A stretch of DNA of 64,000 nucleotides from Marvania coccoides (Eukaryota; Chlorophyta; Trebouxiophyceae; Chlorellales; Chlorellaceae): NCBI GenBank assembly GCA_963854735.1, contig OY978100.1, forward strand, positions 992,001-1,056,000. The letters are read 5' to 3'. Positions 1-10,144 of the stretch are shown one piece after another. A program made the position numbers and the translations under genes. The notes beneath the pieces are model-generated. The model was not told where the DNA came from. It saw only the letters and a program-made list of their open reading frames with translations, and did no database searches. The stretch's first letter is position 1. Every line of letters begins with the position of its first letter.

Positions 1-382
1 CTTGGCCCACGTCGCCGCTCTTTACCAAATTGACGTCGTCGTAACTCTTGTAGCACTCCACGACGGTGGGCAGGTTGAGCACCGTCAGTGGGTAGTCCTG
101 GCCTTCAAACGTTAGCCTGCCATTCACGTTGCTCTCTGAACAAAAGGGAGTAAAGTTGTGAATTGAAGCGGCGAGGCGGATTATCTATTTTTCTTTCGTG
201 CATCCAAAGGGCGAACACGCACCGTTGAAGTTGATCTGTAGCTTTTTGGTTGCTGCCTCGCCTTCGTCGCGCAGCGCTATTCGAATGCGATCGGCCACCT
301 CTTGTATTCGAACGCGGAGCACGTACTGTTCCTCAACTTTGAATATTCCGTTCCTCTCTTGTTCTTTCTTTGTCGCCGACAT
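1..382 (-). CDS. TAF7: TFIID subunit 7 (TAF7), 5' part only
   Basis: Subunit of the general transcription factor TFIID, which acts in the nucleus at RNA polymerase II promoters. Model: exon 1 382-223, intron 222-136 (GT-AG), exon 2 135 to the window edge; about 98 codons are present and the rest lies outside. After a short polar start, residues near 17-25 read EEQYVLRV, the conserved opening of the TAFII55 N-terminal domain. Exon 2 carries LPTVVECYKSYD followed by VNLVKSGDVGQ, close to the most conserved stretch of TAF7 in plants and animals. The start is the only ATG upstream in frame. The gene diverges from the S1 gene at 616 across 233 bp. The family call is secure from the motifs; the missing C-terminal part cannot be judged. 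Confidence 0.85.
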
Positions 383-615
383 TTATAAAAGTGATTGAAA
401 AAATAGAGGAAGAGCAGGCAGACAGGCAGAGGTGCTGTGGAGAAAAAAACTTGGTAAAAAAAATCATTGGATATTTCTTCAGTTCTAAATTTAATTGGTT
501 GTTCAACTTCATTTGACAACCATCAAGCTGTGAATGAACACTCCCTGTTTTATATTTTATGCTCAAATCAATTGTTTTAGTTAATTAAGCTCTGTGCAGC
601 CTCCTTTTGATCGCC
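383..615. promoter_or_regulatory. Divergent promoter region, TAF7 / mitochondrial S1 gene
   Basis: This 233-bp AT-rich space separates two genes read outwards and must hold both sets of 5' signals. A TATATTTTA-like stretch lies near 551-559. No transcript start was mapped; the role is inferred from position. Confidence 0.45.
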
Positions 616-1654
616 ATGCTGTCGCTCACAAGAAATGTCGCACTGAGAACATGTTCGGAGCTGCTAGCTGCCGTGCAAATGGACTGGACTGCCTCTTTTC
701 GGTCGGCATCTTGTGTGATGTCTTCAGGGGAAGCGGCTGTCGCGAGCAGCAGCGCCACAGAGGCCATCTGGCCCAAGAACCAAGCTCAGGCGGCCAAGCT
801 GCGCCGGGTTTTGAGCACCCCCGTCCAGATGGACCCTGCTGCCAACCGGTCGTCGCCCTCTGAAATCGAGGTAAGCTTCCTTTTACTTCCCTCACTGGGC
901 CCCCCTAGCAGCTCCTCTGCTAACTAACTCTCTGCCTTCCTCCCCCTCGCCGTTGCAGCGTTCTTTGGAGCTGTTTCAGCTGCACAACTCCAGCGTCAAG
1001 GTGGCTGGCGGCCACATGATCAAGGCCCGCGTGCTGCAGGTCGACAAGCGCAAGATTGTGCTGGACGCAGGCATCAAAATGGCCAAGATTGCAGTGTCAG
1101 ACATCACCCCGGACTGCATCTTAGAAATAGCCCCAGACGCCAAAGGTCTGCCGCCACGCGTACCTGGCGAAGTTCGCCCCGGCGACGTGGTGCAAATCTA
1201 CCTGGAGCACGAAGAGACGCCCGAGGGAGACATGCTAGTGAGCGGACAGCAGGCGGCGGTGCGACGGCGGGTGCGGGCGGTGTGGCGGGAGCTGCAAGAC
1301 TGCATGGCATTTGGCCGCCCCGTGAAGGGGCGCATCCTGAACAGCATCGGTGGCGGGTACGCGGTGGGAGTAGGCGGCCTGGTGTGCTTTCTTCCCGGCA
1401 GTTCAGCGACCAGCACCACGACTCGTCGCATCGGAGAGCTGCAAGACTTCAAGGTGCTGCAGATGAACCCTGCGAGGAACAACGTGGTGCTGGCGGACAG
1501 CAGGATTCAGGGCTCGAAGCGGTCAGGAGGAGGAGGGAATAATTGGCGGTACCAGCAGCAGCAGAAACGAGAGAGGGAGGTCGTGAAAGAGGCCGACGGG
1601 ATTGCTCAAGATCTGGGGGCTGCTACTGTTCCTGCGGGTGCTCCTTCTGCATAG
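616..1654 (+). CDS. S1-domain ribosomal protein, probably mitochondrial (bS1m-like)
   Basis: Likely a small-subunit ribosomal protein of the S1 family that binds mRNA during organelle translation. Exons 616-870 and 959-1654 join in phase 0 (intron 871-958) to give 316 aa. The N-terminus (MLSLTRNVALRTC and following) is basic, hydroxylated and poor in acidic residues, as in a mitochondrial presequence. A first S1-like barrel begins around VAGGHMIKARVLQVD, and a second around GRPVKGRILNSIGGGYAVGV with GELQDFKVLQMN. The C-terminus is a basic, Gln-rich tail. Bacterial S1 has up to six S1 repeats; this short two-barrel form resembles mitochondrial S1 of protists and plants. A TGTAA signal follows the stop at 1683. 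An ATG exists at 616; upstream codons in frame are not ATG. Plastid targeting is the alternative. Confidence 0.72.
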
Positions 1655-2377
1655 AGCTCTCCAGTTATGCTGTTCTCTATTCTGTAATATATTTTTTTCT
1701 CAAATGATTTCTTTCAATTCAGTTTTTTACCGGTAAGATATATAATAAAAAGAGAAATTGGGGGACAAGAAGAATTATCACACAGTGTGTATTGATTTAC
1801 ATTCGAGCATCGGAGAATTTGTCCGAGTTCCGGCACATGCTGGCACTCAGTTGCCCAATAGAACTGATCTACCAGCCGGCCAACCAAAGAAAGAGAAAAA
1901 AAATAAATATTATTATAGGAAGTGTTGTGTATGGGGGGGAATCCAATCAAGTTACTATATAACTAATCCACCTGCAAGATAAGAGTAGAGCGCGACCAAC
2001 TAATGAATTGTGCAACAATATAAAGCGCGTAAAGCTGCTTAGTCCTGGACGCCAGAGACATCAAGGCAGGCGTCGCAGAAGGATTTTTCATGTTTCATCC
2101 ATGGGGGGGGGGGGGGGGGGGGGGATAATAGCATGAACTCGAAAACCCCAAACAAACTAGAAAGCAAAAGACAAGGCAATTAATATAAACATAGCTAGTA
2201 ATAGCCTGCAAATAATATTGACTCCAAAGACATACTCAAAGACATATAGCGACACCTGCCAAATAAACTGTGATTGAATATTTGGGTTCAACAAAGGGGG
2301 GGTAATAAGCAATGATTTTCAGTTCTGCGCTAGATAGAGGAAAATGACAACACCGCCTTTCGTTAGAAGAGGAGTGT
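1655..2377. other. Intergenic, convergent 3' ends
   Basis: AT-rich space between the S1 gene (+) and the Gln-rich factor gene (-), both ending here. It holds the TGTAA signal at 1683-1687 and a long G run at 2103-2124. I see no coding potential. Confidence 0.6.
2103..2124. repeat. Poly(G) run of 22
   Basis: Twenty-two consecutive G residues lie in an AT-rich intergenic stretch. A homopolymer of this length is unstable in replication and error-prone in sequencing, so the count may be imprecise. Confidence 0.9.
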
Positions 2378-4523
2378 TCAACGTGCATTGGTGGCAGCAT
2401 TGGCGGCAGCACCAGGGTTCATGGAGGTCTTCATTGGCGGGGGGAACATCGCGTCGTCGTGCACCGCGGTCTCGCCCACGTGGTCAAAGTTGGCGTTATG
2501 GATGCCGGCAAAGATTTCGTCCAGCGCTGACGGGGTGGGCGTTGCGATGGAGGGCGGCGTCCCAGGGAGATTCAAGTTCAAGGGTAGGATGGGGCTCAGC
2601 GGCCGCGAGCACCCAGGCAGCGAGGATGTGCCCTTGTCCCCCTGGTACAGCGACATCGCGATGTGGTGGTGGCCGCCGGGCGAGTGTTCATCGCGGGGCG
2701 TGGTGGGCAGCTCAACCACAGGGGGGTGGTGCGCGTGGTGCGCCTGCATCATCATCAGTTCCACGAAGGCAGCGATGGGGTCGTCGGCGCCAGCCCTGGG
2801 GCTGTTGAGCAGCGGCATTCCGGTGGCGCTTGAGGGCGTGCCCAGGTCTCCGACGTCCAGCGGGTGGCGGTGGCCGTGGCTGGAGAGGTGGCTCTGGCCA
2901 GGTCTGAGGACGGGAAAGTGGGGTTCAAAGTCGATGGAGTGTGGGAGGGGGCTGCCCACCATGGAGTCGACCATCTTGGGGCGTTTGACGGTGGAGGAGG
3001 CGGGCATGGCGGCGTAAGGGTCGGGCCTCACACCAGGCATCAGCAGCTGCGCCTGGTGGAGCTGATGCTGGGTGGCCTGGGCATGCTGCAGCTGCGCGAC
3101 GTGCTGCAGCTGCGCCTGCGCCTGCGCGAGCTGCAGCTGGCGTGCCTGCTGGAGCTGGCGTGCTTGCTGCTGAAGCTGCTGCTGCTGCGCGGGCGTCAGC
3201 TGGGCGGCCTGGTGCGCCAGCTGTGCCTGCGCCTGGTGCAGCTGCTGGGCCTGGTGCAGCTGCTGCGCCTGGTGCAGCTGCTGCTGCATCTTGGCGCTGT
3301 CCAGCCACATCGTCAGCGAGCCTTCGGTGTGCAGCTGAGGCGGCGAGGACGCCACCTCCAGCGTGGTGGGGGTCAGCCCACCCATGGTGCCGTCGATCAG
3401 CAGCGAGGACGGCATCGACGACAGCGGGGTGGTGGAGGAAATGCAGTGCTGGGGGGAGTGGCCATGGGGGTCCCGCCCGCCAGTTGAGCGGCGCGTGCGG
3501 TAGCGGTTGTTGACCAGCACGGGGGTGGTCGCGTCGTTGATGGAGTCGTCCTCTTCCTCGAAGGCGTCCTCATCGTCGTCGGTGGTGGAGTCGCTACGGT
3601 TGGCCTTGGTGCGGCGAGGCGTGGACTTGGGCTTGGGAGGGGTGGCGTCGGCGGCCGCCATGCGGGCAGCGAACGAGGTGAGCGGGTCGGGGGCGGCAGC
3701 CGCCCACCCAGCCCAGTTTGTGGGGACGTTGACCATGACCTGGAGGTGGGCAGCGCCGGTGGGGACGTCGTTGTTGGCCAGCACGCGCACGGGGGGGGAG
3801 GCGGCGGTGCCCAGCAGCGTCTCGCGCTTGGAATCATAGGCGGCGACCACCAAGCGGAAGGACTTGCAGCCCACGTGGGTGCCTGCCTCGTCAAAGGAGA
3901 GGTACATGTACCGGGTGTCCTTCATGTTGTGGTTGGTGCGGTCGGTGACGTCGGGGGAGGGGCTGCCCGCCCATGAGCGCTTGCCCAGCTTGCCGAAGCG
4001 CTGGATGGCGCGCAGCACGGGGCCGGAGCAGTTGCGCTGGCAGGCGCAGCGGTCCACGAGGGTCCTGTAAGACAGGAAGAAAAAGAAGGGGGTCAATTAT
4101 CAGAAATCTTAAAACCTCAATAAATCTGCAGCATTCTGGGCTTGAAAAAACTCACCATTCGTGCACCTTGCCCTTGGGTCCAGTGGCAGTCACAGCATTG
4201 GGCGCGTCGTACGCCAAAAAGGCCTCCATGATGATTTTCTCGTCGTTGCAAAGCGTGATTTCATACGACACACCGCAGTCAGAGCCGCTCCCAGCAGCCG
4301 CGCCTGTGTGGACAGCCTGCTTCACCACCAGCTGCTTGTCGGAGCCCGGCTCACACACCACGATCTCTACCTGGTTGTAAGACCACCGCTTTTTGCCCAG
4401 CTTGTAGGCGCGGATCTCCGCAATCTCAACACCTGCGGCCTCCTGCAGGCTGGTTCCCAGCTCAGTGCGCACGGGGCACACTGGCCCTCTGAAGCCCTGA
4501 ACAGACGCTGTTTGGGGAGGCAT
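2378..4523 (-). CDS. Gln-rich protein with a possible p53-like/Ndt80-like DNA-binding fold
   Basis: Not firmly recognised; probably a transcription factor. Exons 4523-4156 and 4064-2378 join in frame (phase 2) to give 684 aa. The first ~270 residues look like a folded beta-rich domain: strands around QVEIVVCEP and SYEITLCNDEK, a Cys-containing loop CACQRNC, then KSFRLVVAAYD and PPVRVLANNDVP. Alternating hydrophobic strands ending in a PxRVxANN-like edge recall the s-type immunoglobulin fold of Ndt80/Runt/p53-type DNA-binding domains; this is inference from pattern only. An acidic segment (DDDEDAFEEEDD) follows. A long imperfect Gln-Leu-Ala-His region occupies residues near 270-365, and the His/Pro-rich C-terminal third resembles an activation domain. 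The ATG at 4523 follows a good acceptor (CCTGCAG, near 4535), so a 5' UTR intron or an extra first exon is possible. Confidence 0.55.
3040..3290 (-). repeat. Imperfect Gln/His/Leu coding repeat
   Basis: Short CAG/CTG-rich units of the pattern LHQAQQ and QLQQA are repeated imperfectly in the coding strand of the probable transcription factor. Such tracts expand and contract easily and often act as activation or condensation regions. Confidence 0.7.
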
Positions 4524-4790
4524 CAGTCCTAGATCTGCAGGTAATTGGGAGAGGATTATATGATAGTATGTTAGGAACATGGTTGGAGGTATAGATGCGG
4601 CCGTACGGGAAATACGGGGGGAAAGAGACTCGATCTAGATTGAAGAAAAAAATTGAAAACAGATCTCGTGGGAAATTTTGCAATGCGCAGCATCAGACCC
4701 GGTGCCATGCCATGCGTCAACGACAGCAACACCGAAACCACCAGAAGGGACATTGACAATTGTGGAACTTGAAAACAGCTGAGTGGGACA

Positions 4791-4798
4791 TTATATAG
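4791..4798 (-). promoter_or_regulatory. TATA-like element for the Gln-rich factor gene
   Basis: On the minus strand the sequence reads CTATATAA, about 270 bp upstream of the ATG at 4523. That spacing leaves room for a 5' UTR with the acceptor seen near 4535. Assigned by sequence and position only. Confidence 0.4.
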
Positions 4799-5521
4799 CG
4801 TTAGACACGCCGCCGAGACCGCACAATCCTCCAGTGCTTACCGAACAGAGCAAGGGAGACAGTAGCCAGCTAGTTTGGGTAGATCCGAGCCGCAACGTGC
4901 CGCTTCAGACGCTCTGCTGAGTTAATCTCTTTTTTTAAGATCTATATCAGCCGCTTGCTTTCGCACCCGCACTCGCGCATCCAGAGCTATATCCTCCCAA
5001 GAACAACGTGGCGAATGGAAATATGAAGTTTATAGTCTATTAAAATTAACGACGAACCGTTCAGCAACTCCCTTCGGTTCCCCGCGTTATGGGGGGGACG
5101 ATCAAAAATGGGCGCGACAGCTCTGTCTGAGCTCCTGTCTGACTAGGTTTGATGAGTCGGATTTTCATAACACTCATTATTAAAGGGGGTCTCACTCCTC
5201 CTCGAAACTCGCATGTGAGAAACATGAAGATGAAGGGGAAAATATCAGAGGAAACTTTGCCCTCTCAGTGGGCTGAGTCCTACAATGTCCAAACGCGCAT
5301 TTTTGGGCTGTCGGATGCAAATCATTTGATATGCAATTTAATCGGTCCAAAAAGCGTTGACATTGATCATATAAGCAATTGATAGCCAGTCGACTGACGT
5401 CAGTCGTGAAATACTTCACTGTTTATCTCTCCTTCACAGGAAAATGCATTCAAAATAGTACAACCCACGAAAGATTCAATCTTGTAATAGTCAAGACGTG
5501 CAGCTTCAAGAGAAGACATGC

Positions 5522-5808
5522 ATGCATTTCTCAGTGCGCACTGCCATCGACAAAGATCTTAAGACTTGGCAGCTGGCTCGAGCTCTGTTGGGTAAGGACT
5601 CCTATGAATATAGCATATATATATATTGATATATCACATTAGTGATTTTATTGCAGTATACCTCAGATATTTCGGGGACCCCAACAGTACTGAGTTTGAG
5701 TTGGCAGATGTGGCCCAGTCGAACAAGCTGGGGCAGATTGACGGACATCAGAACAAGCTAGAAGTAGCAGGAGGGTCCACTTCTTCTGATAATGAAAAAG
5801 GGTGCTGA
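5522..5808 (+). CDS. Possible 73-aa two-exon protein (weak)
   Basis: Not recognised. Exon 1 5522-5591 and exon 2 5657-5808 would join in frame across a 65-nt intron with a good donor (GTAAGG) and acceptor (TTATTGCAG). The product starts MHFSVRTAIDKDLKTW and ends SDNEKGC. In favour: clean splice signals, polar helix-like composition and a frame open for about 20 more codons upstream. Against: no family resemblance, no strong codon bias, and an isolated position in AT-rich intergenic DNA. It may be the 3' end of a longer or decayed gene. Confidence 0.22.
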
Positions 5809-6092
5809 AAAATCAGGAAAAAAACTGTTGCTGTGGGCGGAGGAAATGCAATAATGAATTGGGCTGCTAGTCAAATTGAGATGGTTGCCACATTCAGATC
5901 GCTCTATGGTGCATTAGGTTCTGCACGGAGGCCAGCAGCTTCTGAGAAACATTGCAACTGCTTCTTCACAAAAAGTAGCATGCATGTTGAAAAAAGAAAA
6001 TATCGTGTCTCACCTTCCATTTCCCCTCCCCGTCATCTTCTTGACATCTTAATAAAAGAAATAGAGACCCACGTTAAAAAATCTGAAGCGCA

Positions 6093-7404
6093 ATGGATCC
6101 TATGCAGCCTGAGCCCATCGTCGCTGAAGTTCAAGCACCTGAAAAAAATCCTCATCACGACGACCCACCTGCCACAAACGCGCCTGAGAAGCCCGCTGAT
6201 GATGTTGTTGAGCCTGCAGTTGTAGAAAATGCTGCCGATGTGCCGGGAGCCCCCGTGCCTGTCGCAGAAGCGCCACTGGCCCCAGTGGGTGTCCAGGCAA
6301 CAAAACCAGCCGAGGAAGTTCCCGCAGCGCCTGAAGAGCCTTCCACTGCCCCTTCGGAGCCTCAAGAAAGCGAAAAGGCGGCAGCGGATGCCACTGATGC
6401 GGCCATCGTTGCACGGCTCCGAAATGTGCTCAAAGATGTCGACTTGAGCGTGACAACTGGTGAGCATTTCTCTCCCTTTTTCATTCGTTTTTGGTTTATT
6501 CTTTCAAGATCATCCGCCATCTCAAACTTCTGGGCATTAACTCCTTCCACCTGTAGAGAAAATGCTGAGATGCCAGCTGGAGGCGGAATTCAAGGCTGAG
6601 CTGTCCTCCAAAAAGGCGCTTATTCGCGCTGAGGTTGAGGCCTACCTACGCAGCCAGGACGAGGGGGAGGAAGAGGCTGCTGCAGAAGAAAAGGAAGAGG
6701 AAGAGGGCGGCACGTCGTTGCGCAAGCGTTCCCGCAGCGGTGCCTCTCGCTACGGCAGCATTCTGTCCGAGGCGATGTCGGCCTTCCTGGGAATGGAGCG
6801 TTGTGACCGGTTCATGGTGGTGAAGAAGCTGTGGGAGTACATCAAAGCCAACGAACTGCAGGACCCGCGCAACAAAAAGCGCATCATTCTGGACGACAAG
6901 CTCAAAACCATCTTCCCTGGCAAGAGCGTGGACATGTTCAAGATGCAGAAGCACCTCAGCAAGCATGTGTTTACCGCTGACAAGTCGGAGAGCGACGAGG
7001 AATATGACGAGGAGTCAGAGGGTGGCGAAGAGGAGGGCGGCAGAGGAGACGAGGAGAGGGAGGAGCGGCGGCCAAAGAAGAAGGCCAAAGCGCCGGCAAA
7101 GCCGGCCAAAAAGAGCGCGGCGCCGCAGGGCGCTGACGGCGAGAAGAAAAAGGTGACCGGTTTCACCAAGCCTGTGAAACTCGATGAGGAGATGGCCGCG
7201 TGGATGGGAAAAGAGTCGGCGTCGCGCCCGGAGATCACCAAGTACATGTGGAGGTACGTGAAGGAACGGGGGCTGCAGGACCCCAGCAATGGGCAGATTA
7301 TTGTGAGCGACGACGCGCTGCTCAAGCTGACTGGAGAAAAATCGTTCAAGGGGTTCAGCTTTGCCAAGCACATCAAGCACAGGATCTTGGGGTACGTGGA
7401 CTGA
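6093..7404 (+). CDS. DEK_C plus double SWIB/MDM2-domain chromatin protein
   Basis: Probable nuclear chromatin or RNA polymerase I/II cofactor related to yeast Uaf30/Tri1 and plant SWIB proteins. Exons 6093-6459 and 6557-7404 give 404 aa. The first ~100 residues are Pro/Ala/Glu-rich and disordered. A DEK_C-like helical segment straddles the intron (AAIVARLRNVLKDVDLS and on to AELSSKKALIRAEVEAYL). SWIB 1, about residues 180-260, has FMVVKKLWEYIKANELQD and DDKLKTIFPG. An acidic/Lys-rich linker follows, then SWIB 2, about residues 325-404, with ITKYMWRYVKERGLQDP and DDALLKLTG. Two SWIB copies on one chain after DEK_C is the plant-type arrangement. The 3' end faces the MTHFR gene 142 bp away; TGTAA lies at 7476. 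Confidence 0.85.
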
Positions 7405-7546
7405 GAAGATTTCATTTTTAAAACTAATTATAAACCATAAACATACAGTACAGCAGCAGCAAAAAACAAAAAAAATGTAAAGTCATTGCCTTCTTTTAAA
7501 ATCAATGAGGTAAAAGAAAAATTTCATTTTTTAACTGTCAACAGCA

Positions 7547-8594
7547 TCATGCGGACACCCCGTTGGCAGCAGGCGCTTCCTTCTCTGCTTCAGGCAACAG
7601 CCCCACATTTCTGAGAATTGCCACTGCGCTTTTGTCTTGGTTGAGAGTGTACATGTGCAGGCCGGGGACTCCCACCGCCAACAGGTGTTGGCACATGCTG
7701 GTGCCCAGGGACACGCCGTACGCCTTGACCGCCTCGTCGTTGTCCTTGATGGCCTCCAAAACGGCAGACATGTGGGCCGGCACTCGCGTCTTGCAGAACG
7801 AGGTCATGCGCTTGAAGCCGTTGTAGTTCATGATGGGCATGATGCCAGGCAGGATGGGCACCTCGATGCCCACCGACCGGCAGTCCTTGACGAACTGCAC
7901 AAAGGCGGCCACGTCGTAGAATAGCTGCGTGATGATGAAGTCGGCGCCCGCCTCCACCTTCTGCTTCAGATAGTCGATGTCCGCCCAGTAGTTGGTCTTC
8001 ATCTCCTCGCTGTCATCCACGATCTTGTCGGGGTGCGCCTCAGGGTAGCCGCTGACGCAGATGCCAAAGTAGTCGCCATGCTTTTCGCGAATGTACTTTA
8101 CCAGGTCCAGGGCGCACGCAAAGCCGCCCTCCACCTGGGTGAAGTGCTCCTCGCCGTGCGGGGGGTCGCCGCGCAGAGCCAGGATGTTGCGGATGCCCGC
8201 CTCCTTGCACTGCTGCAGCGCCGCCTCCAGCTTTTCGACGGGCATATTGGTGCAGGTCAGGTGCATCATCGTCTCCACATTCACCTGGAAACGCGAGATC
8301 AGGGGGGTGAGGGGGGTGATCAAGGGACAGAGCTCGACAAGCTCCACCACAATCAATGAGCTGCACTTCCCTTACCTTGGTTTGCATGTCACTGGCAATG
8401 GTGAGCGTGAGGTCGGCAGTGGAGCCGCCCGCGCCCCAGGTGATGTCGCAGAATGTGGGGCCATACGTGGCCATGCGGAGCTGGCGCTCGTGCAGGTTTT
8501 TCACGCCCTCATCCGTCTTTGGCGGAAAAAACTCAAATGAGAAAAAGGTCTCTCCCGCAGCGACTTTCTCGTTGATCTTCTCGATAATCTTCAT
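7547..8594 (-). CDS. MTHFR: Methylenetetrahydrofolate reductase, catalytic domain only
   Basis: Reduces 5,10-methylene-THF to 5-methyl-THF with FAD and NAD(P)H, feeding methionine synthesis. Exons 8594-8376 and 8284-7547 join in phase 0 to give 318 aa. The TIM-barrel core is complete: [13 protein letters not shown] near the start, [31 protein letters not shown] and PGIMPI are all present. Eukaryotic MTHFR normally has ~600 aa, with a C-terminal S-adenosylmethionine-binding regulatory half; here the frame stops right after the barrel ([19 protein letters not shown]), so the length matches bacterial MetF. There is no targeting sequence, suggesting a cytosolic enzyme. The ATG at 8594 gives the canonical MKIIEKI start. 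The missing half could lie in another gene, or feedback control by SAM may be absent. Confidence 0.93.
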
Positions 8595-8768
8595 TGTGAC
8601 AAGTTTCAAGTTGTATAAAAATAAAATTGAAGCGGAACAACTATTAAATTGCGATCGCCCAGTTTGAGCTGCTGGGCACGCAAGGATGAGTCGGGGGGGA
8701 AGAGAGTTTAATTTTCGGAATAGATGTTCAAAATTTCGCGGTTAGCTCATCATCTACCACTCCCACCA

Positions 8769-9899
8769 TCACCTTGCCACCGCGTCCAGCAGGATTGCAG
8801 ACCGTCGCATGGCATCCGGCAGCTCCGCCAAAAAGTCTTCTTTTTGGTCGTCGCTCAGCGCGCTGCCCGCTTCATTTGCCGCCGTCCGAAACGCGGTCAC
8901 AGGGTTGGGCACACCTTTGGGGTAGTTTCTGTACGTGCTAATCGCCTCTCTGCCAAACAAATCCAGCGCCTCTGCAGCTGTGGCGCCCACCCGATTACCA
9001 GACGTCAGCAGCGTCAGCATGGCAATGTACACCTGCGCCAACAGCCGCATCGCCAGCCTGCTTAACTCCGCGTCGCTCTCAGCGTTGCCGCACTGGAAAG
9101 CGAGGTCTCTGGTAAGATACTTTGCAAACGCCGATGCATTGGGAGACGGCGAGCCAGGAAGCTGCTCTGAAACTGCAGACGTCGTCCTCAGCTGCGCCAG
9201 GTCTTGCGCAATGCTACTGCTGCGCTGCAGGCCAGAGTCCGCGCCCAGCAGCCCCAGCACGCTCCCCAGAGTGCCCCCCCCACCACTGTTCACTACTTTG
9301 ACGCTGCTCACTGCTTGTTGCACTGCTTGCACCGCTCCCTCCAGTGCAGAATGCACGCAGTGCAGGTCCACAAGGTACTGCACGTAGTGCTCTTCGGCAA
9401 ACGCCCATTCGCTGAAGGGAGGCACTGGGGGGCTGCCCTTAGGGCGGGCGACCTCCAGAGCGCCCTCCCGCTGCAGCACTTCAAGCTGGCGGGCCACCTG
9501 GTCGTAGAATGGGACGTCTCCAGAGGCCTGTAGCACCGGAGAAGCCACTTGCAGCTCGCCTATGTCCTCTGGCCGCTTGCCGCTACCCCAGTCTTTGACG
9601 CGGACGTAGTCCACTCTGCCCTTTGTCGGGCTGGTGATGTCAGCGGCAGCAGGCCCACCCTTTGAGCGCTCCAGCAAGTCCAGGGTTTGATTTACAGCCT
9701 GGAAGAAGCAATTCAAAGAAAATGGGAATGAGAGGACTGATGAGATTTGAAAATAAAAACCCCATCAATGTCTCACTGGCTCAATGGACTTCTTGGTTCT
9801 CTTTGGTGCTGGTCCTTTAGATCGTTTTTTGGGATCTGCTTTTGGGGCAGGCGCCGCACCGCCAAAGCCAAAGCCTTTCCCCGAGGCTAGGATTTTCAT
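8769..9899 (-). CDS. Heme-oxygenase-like protein, probably non-catalytic (HO2-like)
   Basis: Exons 9899-9777 and 9698-8769 give 350 aa. The N-terminus is a short Lys/Gly/Pro-rich plastid-type leader. The pattern VPFYDQVARQLEVLQREGAL, then FAEEHYVQYLVDLHCVHSALE, then a C-terminal helix TRDLAFQCG...RLLAQVYIAMLTLLTSGNRVG, follows the order of conserved helices in plant heme oxygenases (EMR-KLHTK, YLxFLVDSxxVYxxLE, HxYxxYFAHxAGGRxIG). Where active enzymes have the heme-ligand His (KLH), this protein has QLE, and the Gly-rich distal helix is degraded. If related, it resembles the inactive HO2 branch of plants. A long Gly/Ser insert lies between the two halves. The similarity is remote, so the family call is only moderate. 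Confidence 0.5.
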
Positions 9900-10144
9900 C
9901 TCGCGAGTATCGTGCTAATCCTTCTCTTTACTGCGAGAGCAATGCAATTCCAGTTTTATGGTGAAATTGTAGTTGTTATTTTCGTGGCGTACGCATAACT
10001 TCATCAACAAGGACAGAGCGCCGGCGCCTCCCACCACCGCAGCCCAAGTGGAGCAAAAAGCTGTCTGGCATTGCTTCTCCAACTTTTTCACACTTTCGCT
10101 TCTGCTCTCCTGGACACCGGTAGGACAACACATAGCCCACACTA

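Larger units (their letters stand above)
4524..6092. other. Long intergenic region with a TATA box and a doubtful small gene
   Basis: About 1.6 kb between the 5' end of the Gln-rich factor gene (-) and the SWIB gene (+). It contains a TATA-like element for the minus strand at 4791-4798 and one weak two-exon reading frame at 5522-5808, listed separately. Base composition is AT-rich elsewhere, with no other coding signal. Confidence 0.5.
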
